Shown: one piece after another, positions 1-5,217 of the stretch
Layout of the letters: every line of letters begins with the position of its first letter
Position numbering within the stretch: position 1 is the stretch's first letter
Assembly: GCA_021820785.1 (NCBI GenBank)
Contig: JAKADE010000244.1
Span: 1-5,217 of the forward strand
DNA: 5,217 nucleotides
From: Pseudomonadota bacterium
Lineage (GTDB): Bacteria; Pseudomonadota; Gammaproteobacteria; Steroidobacterales; Steroidobacteraceae
Direction of reading: 5' to 3'
Program-made: the position numbers and the translations under genes
The notes under the pieces: model-generated
Told to the model about the DNA's origin: nothing
The model's input: the letters and a program-made list of their open reading frames with translations, nothing else
The model's database searches: none

Positions 1-1
1 C

Positions 2-1168
2 CCGCACCTGAAGTCCGCGTTCCAGCTCGACTATGCGCAGGTGCTGCTGATCCAGTTCGTGTTCTTCCTCGCCTACTTCGTGATGGCAATGCCGTCGGCG
101 AAGATCCTCGAGCGCACCGGTTACAAGCTCGCAGTGGTGTTCGGCCTGTTCGGGATGGCGGTGAGCGCCGCCGGATTCATCCCCGCGGCGATGCTCGAGT
201 CGTTCGGACTGTTCCTGGTGGCGCTCTTTCTGCTTGCCGCCTCGATCACGCTGCTGCAGGTCGCCGCCAATCCCTACGTGGCGGTCATCGGTCCGACGCA
301 GACGGCCTCGAGCCGGCTGAATCTCGTGCAGGCGTTCAACTCCGCCGGCACCATGCTGGCGCCGCTCTTTGGCAGTCTGCTCATCCTCGGCCACACGGCG
401 CCCGGTGCCCGCACCGCCCACCCGAGCGCCGCGGCGCGCGCCGCGGGCGTACACACGGTCGAGCTGCCTTACGCGATCATCGCGCTCGTCCTGCTGGCGC
501 TCGCGGTACTGGTCTGGCGGGTCCGGCTGCCGGATCTGGGCAAGGAGACGCGCCGCAGCGCGCGGGCCGAGCGGGCCCGGCACAGTCTCTGGCGGCATCG
601 CAACCTGGTGTTCGGCGTGCCGGCGATCGCGCTGTACCTGATCTGCGAAGTCGGCATCGGTTCGACCCTGGTGAACTTCATGTCACTGCCGACGATCGGC
701 GCGCTCACGCACGCCCAGGCCGCCGACTACCTGACACTCTACTGGGGCGGAGCCATGGCGGGGCGTTTCGTCGGCTCATGGTTCCTGCGCTGGATGCGTC
801 CGCAGCGCGTGCTCGCCGCCGTGACGGTCGGGGCGCTGGCGCTGGTCGGGGGCGCGATCCTCTCCACCGGCCATGTCGCGATGTGGAGTCTGCTGGCCGT
901 GGGCCTGTGCAACTCGATCATGTTTCCGACGATCTTCACGCTCGGCATTCGCGGCTTGGGGCCGCTCACCGAGGAAGGCTCAGGCCTGCTCATCATGGCC
1001 ATCGCCGGCGGTGCGCTCGCGGAACTGCAGGGGGTGCTGGCCGATGCGATCGGACTGCATCTCTCCTACGTGCTGCCCTGGGTGTGCTACGGCTACGTGC
1101 TCTTCTATGCGCTGTGGGGCTACCGCGCTACCGGCGCCGTGCACGACGAGCAGCTGAGCGCTTCCTGA
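2..1168 (+). CDS. FucP/GluP-type MFS sugar:proton symporter (5' partial)
   Basis: Inner-membrane major facilitator protein that probably imports a hexose or 6-deoxyhexose with protons. The frame is open from base 2, and the first visible residues (PHLKSAFQLDYAQ) match the loop after TM1 in the FucP family. The start therefore lies left of the window, with roughly 40-50 residues missing; the GTG at 41 is internal. 388 residues are visible. Family marks in order: LERTGYK in the cytoplasmic loop after TM2 (113-133), QVAANPYVAVIGP (257-295), then an SRLNLVQAFNS segment in TM5, a central hydrophilic linker rich in Arg (about 541-595) separating the two six-helix halves, and FPTIFTLGIRGLG near 925-962. 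The Gln at 257-259 stands where E. coli FucP has the proton-coupling Glu135. The gene converges on and overlaps the GntR regulator. Family assignment is firm; the sugar is unknown (fucose, glucose/galactose or GlcNAc are all possible in this family). Confidence 0.93.
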   Translation, partial: PHLKSAFQLDYAQVLLIQFVFFLAYFVMAMPSAKILERTGYKLAVVFGLFGMAVSAAGFIPAAMLESFGLFLVALFLLAASITLLQVAANPYVAVIGPTQTASSRLNLVQAFNSAGTMLAPLFGSLLILGHTAPGARTAHPSAAARAAGVHTVELPYAIIALVLLALAVLVWRVRLPDLGKETRRSARAERARHSLWRHRNLVFGVPAIALYLICEVGIGSTLVNFMSLPTIGALTHAQAADYLTLYWGGAMAGRFVGSWFLRWMRPQRVLAAVTVGALALVGGAILSTGHVAMWSLLAVGLCNSIMFPTIFTLGIRGLGPLTEEGSGLLIMAIAGGALAELQGVLADAIGLHLSYVLPWVCYGYVLFYALWGYRATGAVHDEQLSAS

Positions 1169-1916
1169 GCGGCGCGGCCGGCTGCGACCGGCTGCCGGTG
1201 GTATCGAGCAGCGCAAGACGCACCAGATCGGTCATGGCGGCGCGGGCGGCGGCCGGGTCGCGCCGCTCGACGGCGTCGAATACCCGCAGATGATCGGGCA
1301 GCGGGTCGCGGCTGAGAGGTGCGGCGCGCTGCTTGAACACCGTGGTCCAGCTGACCGCAGCGGCGATGCCGCTAGTGAGCGAGGCGAGAAACGGGTTCCC
1401 GGAGGCCTCCAGCAGCGCCGAGTGAAACGAGCGGTCCGCCTGCCGGCCCGCCTCGACGGCAAGCGACTGGGCCGCCATCTCCTCGAGCGCACGGCGCAGG
1501 TCGCGCAGCTGCTCATTGCTGCGGCGCGCGGCGGCAAGCGCTGCGGCCGCCGGCTCGACGATCGTGCGCAGCTCGAACAGCGCATTGAGCAGCGGCAGCT
1601 CCGGATCTCCGCTGAAGATCCACGACACCACGTCCGGATCGAGCAGGTGCCAGGCCCCTGGCGGGCTGACCCGCGTGCCGAGTTTGGGACGCGATTCGAC
1701 CAGCCCCTTCGCCGCCAGGATGCGCAGCGCCTCGCGATAGGCGGTGCGCGAGACCTTCAGCCGCTCGCTGGCGGCAATTTCCCCGTCAAGTACGCGGCCC
1801 GGCGCAAGGCGGCCGGAAACGATCCGCACACCGATGTCGCGCGCGATCGTTCCGTGCAGCCGCAAGGCCTTGCTGCCCGGGGCGCTGTTGGCAGAGGCGG
1901 GCGTCCTCGGTCGCAT
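1128..1916 (-). CDS. GntR-family transcriptional regulator, FadR/FCD subfamily (DgoR-like)
   Basis: Cytoplasmic DNA-binding repressor or activator of 262 residues. The N-terminal winged helix-turn-helix spans about residues 18-85, with the classic pattern around VSRTAYREALRILAAKGLVE and a wing ending GTRV. It is followed by WHLLDPDVVSWI (89-100), a linker typical of DgoR-like sugar-acid regulators. The C-terminal FCD ligand domain spans about 110-236, with candidate metal/ligand residues D161, H165 and H209. The His usually found near the end of FCD is not evident after M228. The frame is open up to a GTG at 1994, but I chose the ATG at 1914-1916: a GAGAG lies 10 nt before it, a TATACT box at 1951-1956 would give a leader of about 27 nt, and the extra 26 residues look like non-domain sequence. 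The last 13 residues form an Arg/Lys-rich tail encoded antisense to the transporter's 3' end. Convergence with a sugar transporter suggests control of that locus, which is an inference. Confidence 0.9.
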   Translation of the reverse strand: MRPRTPASANSAPGSKALRLHGTIARDIGVRIVSGRLAPGRVLDGEIAASERLKVSRTAYREALRILAAKGLVESRPKLGTRVSPPGAWHLLDPDVVSWIFSGDPELPLLNALFELRTIVEPAAAALAAARRSNEQLRDLRRALEEMAAQSLAVEAGRQADRSFHSALLEASGNPFLASLTSGIAAAVSWTTVFKQRAAPLSRDPLPDHLRVFDAVERRDPAAARAAMTDLVRLALLDTTGSRSQPAAPLRKRSAARRARRR

Positions 1917-1937
1917 GATTGGCGCACTCTCGGCTCG

Positions 1938-1955
1938 ATGCTGGCGCGCCAGTAT
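1938..1955. promoter_or_regulatory. Palindrome over the regulator promoter, candidate operator
   Basis: CTGGCGCGCCAG (1941-1952) is a perfect 12-bp palindrome. Including the flanks, 1938-1955 is symmetric except for one mismatched pair (1940/1953). It overlaps the -10 box and the predicted start of transcription of the GntR gene, the expected place for a dimeric repressor to block its own promoter. It is not a close match to the better-known FadR-subfamily operator pattern (TGGT-N-ACCA-like), and GC-rich DNA yields GC palindromes by chance, so autoregulation is an inference. Confidence 0.35.
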
Positions 1956-1956
1956 A
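1951..1956 (-). promoter_or_regulatory. Candidate sigma70 -10 box for the GntR regulator
   Basis: TATACT on the - strand matches the -10 consensus TATAAT at five of six positions in otherwise very GC-rich DNA. It lies 35 bases before the proposed ATG (1914-1916), predicting transcription from about 1943-1945. No good -35 hexamer is present at 17-18 bases spacing (TCCGCC or ATCCGC), so the promoter may be weak or need an activator. Confidence 0.5.
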
Positions 1957-2228
1957 GCGCCGGCTGCGCGGCGGGCGGATGCGCGCACCCGCACGCAGGC
2001 GACACGTGATGCCCCGTCGGATGGGATGGCTGGGTTTTTGATTGGCCCGGATACGCGGGGTGCAATGAAGACGCTGTGTCTGGGGTCTCTTCGCGGCCTG
2101 ATTCGGTACGGACGACGGTGCGGCTGAGCACCGCGCTGCCCCGGCGCACGAATACCCGCGACGCGCGTAAGGCGACCAACAGCAGCCTCGCACCGACCGT
2201 GACCTGTTGGTCTGGGCTGCGGACGGTC
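1957..2228. other. Intergenic region between regulator and hydroxy-acid dehydrogenase
   Basis: Apart from the regulator promoter at its left end and the inverted repeat at 2174-2212, I see no supported gene here. Open frames crossing it on both strands give Arg/Ser/Pro-rich translations without recognisable motifs and run into the neighbouring genes out of frame. A small hairpin CGGTGC-GGCTGA-GCACCG lies at 2116-2133. The T5 run at 2034-2038 has no stable stem immediately before it. No tRNA or riboswitch was recognised. Confidence 0.6.
2174..2212 (-). repeat. 9-bp inverted repeat just downstream of the hydroxy-acid dehydrogenase
   Basis: GACCAACAG (2174-2182) and its perfect complement CTGTTGGTC (2204-2212) flank a 21-nt loop. 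The repeat begins 17 bases beyond the stop codon of the - strand dehydrogenase gene, so the transcript could form a stem there. No U tract follows on the - strand (GCCTTACGCG), so it is not a standard intrinsic terminator. It may be a 3' mRNA-stabilising hairpin or a protein site. Confidence 0.4.
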
Positions 2229-3419
2229 CTAGGCGATGCCCCCGGGACCGCGCAACAGGTGTGGACCGAGATCACGCACGCTGCGGCAGCTGAGTTGCCC
2301 GAGGACACGGTCGAGTTCGACGGTGAGCATCTGCAACGCGCGTCCGACGCCCTCTTCGCCTGCCGCGGCGAGCCCATAGAGCGTCGCACGCCCGAGCAAT
2401 ACCGCATCGGCCCCGAGTGCGAGCGCCTTGGCGATGTCGGTGCCGCGGCGAAAGCCACTGTCGATGAGGAGGCGCAGGCGGCCGCCGACGGCCGCGGAGA
2501 TCTCGGGGAGCACCTCGATGGGCGCCACGCACGAGTCGAGCTGTCGCCCGCCGTGATTGGTCAGAACGATCCCGTCGCAGCCGAGCTCGGCGGCCTTATG
2601 CGCATCGGCGACGGTCAGCACCCCCTTGATCAGCAGCTTGTGAGGCCAGTGCTCACGCACCCAGGCAATGTCCTCCCAGGCGAGCGTCGGGGCGAACATC
2701 TGCGGAATGATGGTGCTGCCGCCGACGGCGGTCGCGGCTCCCGGCGGAAGGAACGTCTCGATGTTCCGAAAGCGCGGCATGCCGCGCCGCAAGAGCACCT
2801 GGGTCAGCCAGCGAGGGTGCCGCAGGACATCAAGCGCCGCTCGCAGCCGCGGTTGCCCAGGACTGCTGTAGTTGCGCCTGTCCCATTCGCGGCTGCCGAA
2901 CACATTGGCGTCGGTGGTGAACAGCAGCGCTTCGTAGCCGCTCGCGGCAGCCCGATGCATGATGTCCTCGGCGATGGCGCGGTTGCGCATCACGTACAGC
3001 TGCATCCACAGCCGCCCCCCCGCTGCTCGCGCGACATCCTCGAGCAGCGTCGTCGAGACCGTGCTCAGCGTGTAAGGAATCCCCGCAGCCGCAGCCGCTC
3101 GGGCCAGGGCCACATCACCCTGCGGATGCAGCATGCCGTTCAAGCCCGTCGGCGCGATGGCGAACGGCGCGCGCATCGGCGCACCGAAGAGCTCGGTCGT
3201 CAGCGTGCGGCCTTCGGTGGGCACGAGGGTTGGCGGCACGAACTTCAGCGCCGCGAATGCGGCCCGGTTGCCGTGCAGCGTCGCCTCGTCCTCGGCGCCG
3301 CCTTCGACGTATTCGAAGGCAAAGCCCGGCACGCGGCGCCGGGCCACCTCGCGCAGATCGGCGATGTTCAGGGCCGCGCTGAGATCCCGACTGGTGAAGG
3401 GCCGGCGTTTCCAGGGCAT
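2229..3419 (-). CDS. FMN-dependent alpha-hydroxy-acid dehydrogenase (lactate/mandelate dehydrogenase family)
   Basis: A 396-residue flavoprotein of the LldD/MdlB/glycolate-oxidase family, which oxidises an L-2-hydroxy acid to the 2-oxo acid and passes electrons from FMNH2 to a quinone, cytochrome or oxygen. The TIM-barrel signature is complete: Y37 in FEYVEGG, the FMN-binding IAPTGL (88-93), Q140 and Y142 in WMQLY, T168 and D170 in TTDANVFG, R177, K265 in LIKGVL, the catalytic base H289 with R292 in NHGGRQLD, then D320-R324 in DSGFRRGTD and G343-R344 binding the FMN phosphate. Length fits MdlB and LldD (about 380-400). Residues 187-243 form a long, basic and hydrophobic insertion like the membrane-contacting loop 4 of MdlB, suggesting a peripheral membrane, quinone-linked enzyme. 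The ATG at 3417-3419 is supported by GGAG nine bases upstream; a weak GATAGT -10 candidate lies at 3451-3456. It is 177 bp beyond mnmE on the same strand and probably has its own promoter. The substrate is unknown, so no gene symbol is given. Confidence 0.92.
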   Translation of the reverse strand: MPWKRRPFTSRDLSAALNIADLREVARRRVPGFAFEYVEGGAEDEATLHGNRAAFAALKFVPPTLVPTEGRTLTTELFGAPMRAPFAIAPTGLNGMLHPQGDVALARAAAAAGIPYTLSTVSTTLLEDVARAAGGRLWMQLYVMRNRAIAEDIMHRAAASGYEALLFTTDANVFGSREWDRRNYSSPGQPRLRAALDVLRHPRWLTQVLLRRGMPRFRNIETFLPPGAATAVGGSTIIPQMFAPTLAWEDIAWVREHWPHKLLIKGVLTVADAHKAAELGCDGIVLTNHGGRQLDSCVAPIEVLPEISAAVGGRLRLLIDSGFRRGTDIAKALALGADAVLLGRATLYGLAAAGEEGVGRALQMLTVELDRVLGQLSCRSVRDLGPHLLRGPGGIA

Positions 3420-3428
3420 GGGCGCTCG

Positions 3429-3432
3429 CTCC
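3429..3432 (-). promoter_or_regulatory. Ribosome binding site of the hydroxy-acid dehydrogenase
   Basis: GGAG on the - strand, nine bases before the ATG at 3417-3419. It supports that ATG as the start, consistent with the usual distance from the N-terminus to the FEYVEGG motif in this family. Confidence 0.6.
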
Positions 3433-3524
3433 AGAGGTGCAGAGGGCCGGACTATCCTCTCAGATGCTCAAGCTGCGGTCGATCATGCGGTCGCGGCGCG
3501 TTGTGTCGCGAGCGAGTCCGGTTG

Positions 3525-3590
3525 CGGCCTCAGGCCGGCGTCGAGCACGGTCGTTTCCGCACGGGTCTGATGCGCCGCTCGGCTGAGGCC
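3525..3590. repeat. Overlapping inverted repeats downstream of mnmE
   Basis: The 177-bp gap after mnmE holds CGGCC-TCA-GGCCG (3525-3537), a 5-bp stem with a 3-nt loop. It also holds an 8-bp inverted pair, GGCCTCAG (3526-3533) with CTGAGGCC (3583-3590), which starts six bases past the mnmE stop in - strand order. The two structures share bases and would exclude each other. Neither is followed by a T run on the - strand, so an intrinsic terminator is not supported. A Rho-dependent end or a chance GC-rich pairing is equally possible. Confidence 0.3.
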
Positions 3591-3595
3591 CGGCG

Positions 3596-4948
3596 TCACT
3601 TCCCGATGCAGAAACTGCCGAAGATGCGCCCCAGCAAGTCCTCGCTGGTGAACTCCCCGGTGATTTCGCTCAGCGCCTGTTGCGCGGCCCGCAGGTCCTC
3701 GGCGAGGAGCTCACCGGAGCGGCGCTCGCGCAGCCGCCGTTCGGCCTCCTCCACCATCCCGCGCGCACGGTGCAGCGCATCGAGGTGCCGCCGCCGCGCC
3801 GAGACCGTGCCGGTATCGATGCTCGTGAACCCGACGCAGTCTTTCAGGTGGGCGCGCAGGCGATCGATGCCGTCTCCCGTCAGCGCCGAAACCGCTACCC
3901 GCACCGGTCCCGCAACGGTATCCGCGAGCGGGATCCCTGCGGCGAGATCGCTCTTGTTCAGCACGAGCGTGACCGGGACATCTTGCGGCAGGCGATCCCG
4001 TTCTTCAGCGAAAGCGGCGGCGTGCGGGTCGTGCAGCAGATCGATCACGAACAGCACGCGGTCGGCGCGGCGCATCTGCTCATGCGCACGGCGGATGCCC
4101 TCGGCCTCGACCTCGTCGGCGCCGTCGCGCAGTCCGGCCGTATCGAGCACATGCAGCGGCATGCCGTCGATGTCGATCCGTTCGCGCACGATGTCGCGCG
4201 TGGTGCCGGGAATCGGCGTGACGATGGCGGCATCGTAGCCGGCCAGTCGATTCAACAGGCTCGATTTGCCGGCGTTCGGCCGCCCGGCGAGCACCACGGT
4301 CATGCCGTCGCGCAGCAGCGCGCCCTGGCGGGCGCTGCGCTCGATGGCCTCGAAATGATCCCTCAGGGTTCGAAAGCGCTCGCTCAATTGGCGATCGGCG
4401 AGGAAATCGACCTCCTCTTCGGGAAAATCGATGGCTGCCTCCACGTACGTGCGCACGTCGATAACCGCTTCGGTCAATCCGTGCACCATGGCAGAGAATT
4501 CTCCCTGCAGCGAGCGCATCGCCGCGCGGGCCGCCTCGCGTGAGCCGGCATCGATGAGATCGGCGATGGCTTCGGCCTGCGCCAGGTCGACCTTCTCGTT
4601 GAGAAAGGCGCGCAGCGTGAACTCTCCGGGCTGCGCCCGGCGCGCCCCGATGTCCAGGACCCGCGCCACCACCGCTTCGAGGACGGCCGGGCCGCCATGC
4701 CCATGCAACTCGAGGACGTGCTCGCCGGTGTAGGAATGCGGCGCCGGGAAGAACAGCGCGAGACCGGCGTCGATCGGTTCCTGGGCCGCATCGAGAAAGC
4801 GCGCGAAGCGCGCGGTGCGTGCCGGCGGCAGGTCCCCGAGCAGGACCGCGGCGATCTCCGGGACCTTCGGTCCGGAGACGCGCACGATCCCGATGCCGCC
4901 GCGTCCGGGCGGGGTTGCCGGCGCCACGATGGTATCCATACGCGTCAT
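3596..4948 (-). CDS. mnmE: tRNA uridine-5-carboxymethylaminomethyl modification GTPase MnmE
   Basis: MnmE (TrmE) works with MnmG to install the cmnm5 group on U34 of tRNAs reading split codon boxes, using methylene-tetrahydrofolate, FAD and glycine or ammonium; it acts as a dimer in the cytoplasm. All domains are present in 450 residues (E. coli 454). The N-terminal folate-binding domain begins with DTIVAPATPPGRGG and has the GEFTLRAFLNEKVDLAQAEA stretch near 105-130. The central helical domain encloses a GTPase with G1 at 222-229 (GRPNAGKS), G2 GTTRD, G3 D269-G272 (DTAG), G4 N331-D334 (NKSD) and a G5-like SAL. The C-terminus is the invariant FCIGK with catalytic C447. The start may be the ATG at 4948 or the one at 4939 (three codons later, just before DTIV); neither has a clear Shine-Dalgarno site, which may mean translation is tied to yidC 43 bp upstream. 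The yidC-mnmE order is standard; mnmG does not follow. Confidence 0.98.
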   Translation of the reverse strand: MTRMDTIVAPATPPGRGGIGIVRVSGPKVPEIAAVLLGDLPPARTARFARFLDAAQEPIDAGLALFFPAPHSYTGEHVLELHGHGGPAVLEAVVARVLDIGARRAQPGEFTLRAFLNEKVDLAQAEAIADLIDAGSREAARAAMRSLQGEFSAMVHGLTEAVIDVRTYVEAAIDFPEEEVDFLADRQLSERFRTLRDHFEAIERSARQGALLRDGMTVVLAGRPNAGKSSLLNRLAGYDAAIVTPIPGTTRDIVRERIDIDGMPLHVLDTAGLRDGADEVEAEGIRRAHEQMRRADRVLFVIDLLHDPHAAAFAEERDRLPQDVPVTLVLNKSDLAAGIPLADTVAGPVRVAVSALTGDGIDRLRAHLKDCVGFTSIDTGTVSARRRHLDALHRARGMVEEAERRLRERRSGELLAEDLRAAQQALSEITGEFTSEDLLGRIFGSFCIGK

Positions 4949-4991
4949 GCGTTCAAGGGTACCGCCGCGGCCCGGCCGATAGAAGAGGTCC

Positions 4992-5217
4992 TCAGGTACG
5001 GGTTGCGGCGGCGGCGATGCGACGGTTGATGTTCCACTGCTGCAGAATCGACAGCAGGCTGTTCACCACGTAGTACAGCACCAGCCCCGAGGGGAAGAAC
5101 GCGAACAGGCCCGCCATGACCAGCGGCATGAACATGAACATCTTGGCCTGCACCGGATCGGGCGGCGCCGGATTGAGCTTGTACTGCAGCACGCCGGTCA
5201 GCGCCATGATGGCCGGC
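4992..5217 (-). CDS. yidC: Membrane protein insertase YidC/Oxa1, C-terminal fragment
   Basis: About 75 residues of the C-terminal end of YidC are visible; the rest lies right of the window, and the ATG at 5205-5207 is internal (the frame stays open to the edge, reading PAI before it). YidC inserts and folds inner-membrane proteins alone or with SecYEG. Diagnostic marks are [17 protein letters not shown], followed by the last two membrane helices: [20 protein letters not shown] (TM4/TM5 hairpin, around 5055-5130) and [15 protein letters not shown], then a short basic cytoplasmic tail [13 protein letters not shown]. The conserved [12 protein letters not shown] stretch is typical of proteobacterial YidC. 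The stop is 43 bp before mnmE on the same strand, consistent with one operon, and no terminator is visible between them. Confidence 0.96.
   Translation of the reverse strand, partial: PAIMALTGVLQYKLNPAPPDPVQAKMFMFMPLVMAGLFAFFPSGLVLYYVVNSLLSILQQWNINRRIAAAATRT

Noticed and set aside
1177..1199. Nested stems GCCGG...CCGGC and ACCGG-CTG-CCGGT just after the transporter stop, with a repeated CCGGCTGC.
   Set aside because: The stems are only 5 bp, have no T run on either side, and lie within the regulator's coding sequence, so they are not supported as a terminator.
1917..1994. The longer regulator start at the GTG at 1992-1994, adding 26 residues.
   Set aside because: The added residues are Arg/Ala-rich without homology to the family, and the region contains a better promoter candidate. 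The ATG at 1914-1916 fits the usual distance to the wHTH.
2003..2008. CACGTG palindrome upstream of the regulator.
   Set aside because: It is only 6 bp and has no recognised bacterial role in this context; it is expected by chance.
1290..2009. A 239-codon + strand frame opposite the GntR regulator.
   Set aside because: It is antisense to a clear wHTH/FCD gene, is low in complexity and Arg/Gln-rich, and has no recognisable motif.
2025..2040. T5 run after a G-rich stretch, considered as a + strand intrinsic terminator.
   Set aside because: The upstream bases do not fold into a stem next to the T run, and no + strand gene ends nearby.
2076..4238. A 720-codon open frame on the + strand opposite the dehydrogenase and mnmE.
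   Set aside because: Its translation is Arg/Ser/Ala-rich with no domain, and it lies antisense to two genes with complete family signatures. Long antisense frames are expected in high-GC coding DNA.

Overview
The window is high-GC DNA (about two thirds G+C by eye). It holds five protein genes and no RNA gene, CRISPR array, insertion sequence or prophage that I can support. The right-hand end has a C-terminal YidC fragment followed by mnmE on the same strand, an arrangement typical of the chromosomal rpmH-rnpA-yidD-yidC-mnmE segment of Proteobacteria. The flavour of the YidC and MnmE proteins suggests a Gammaproteobacterium, perhaps near the Xanthomonadales/Nevskiales/Steroidobacter-like groups, but the exact taxon is an inference and not secure.

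Layout from left to right. A FucP/GluP-type MFS sugar:proton symporter runs on the + strand (2-1168, N-terminus cut off by the window edge). It converges on, and overlaps by 41 bp, a GntR-family FadR/FCD-type regulator on the - strand (1128-1916). A 312-bp non-coding stretch (1917-2228) carries the probable regulator promoter, with a TATACT -10 box overlapping a perfect 12-bp palindrome, and a 9-bp inverted repeat just after the next gene. Then come three - strand genes: an FMN-dependent alpha-hydroxy-acid dehydrogenase (2229-3419), the tRNA-modification GTPase mnmE (3596-4948) and the yidC 3' end (4992-5217, cut by the window edge).

Functionally there are two blocks. YidC (membrane protein insertion) and MnmE (wobble-uridine tRNA modification) are housekeeping genes. 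The transporter and the DgoR-like regulator look like one end of a sugar or sugar-acid utilisation locus whose other genes lie left of the window. The hydroxy-acid dehydrogenase sits between the blocks. It resembles quinone-linked members of the lactate/mandelate dehydrogenase family and could feed electrons to the respiratory chain, but its substrate cannot be read from the sequence.

I found no convincing undescribed system. The most useful leads are the palindrome on the regulator promoter, the antisense gene overlap, and a Gln in place of a coupling Glu in the transporter.
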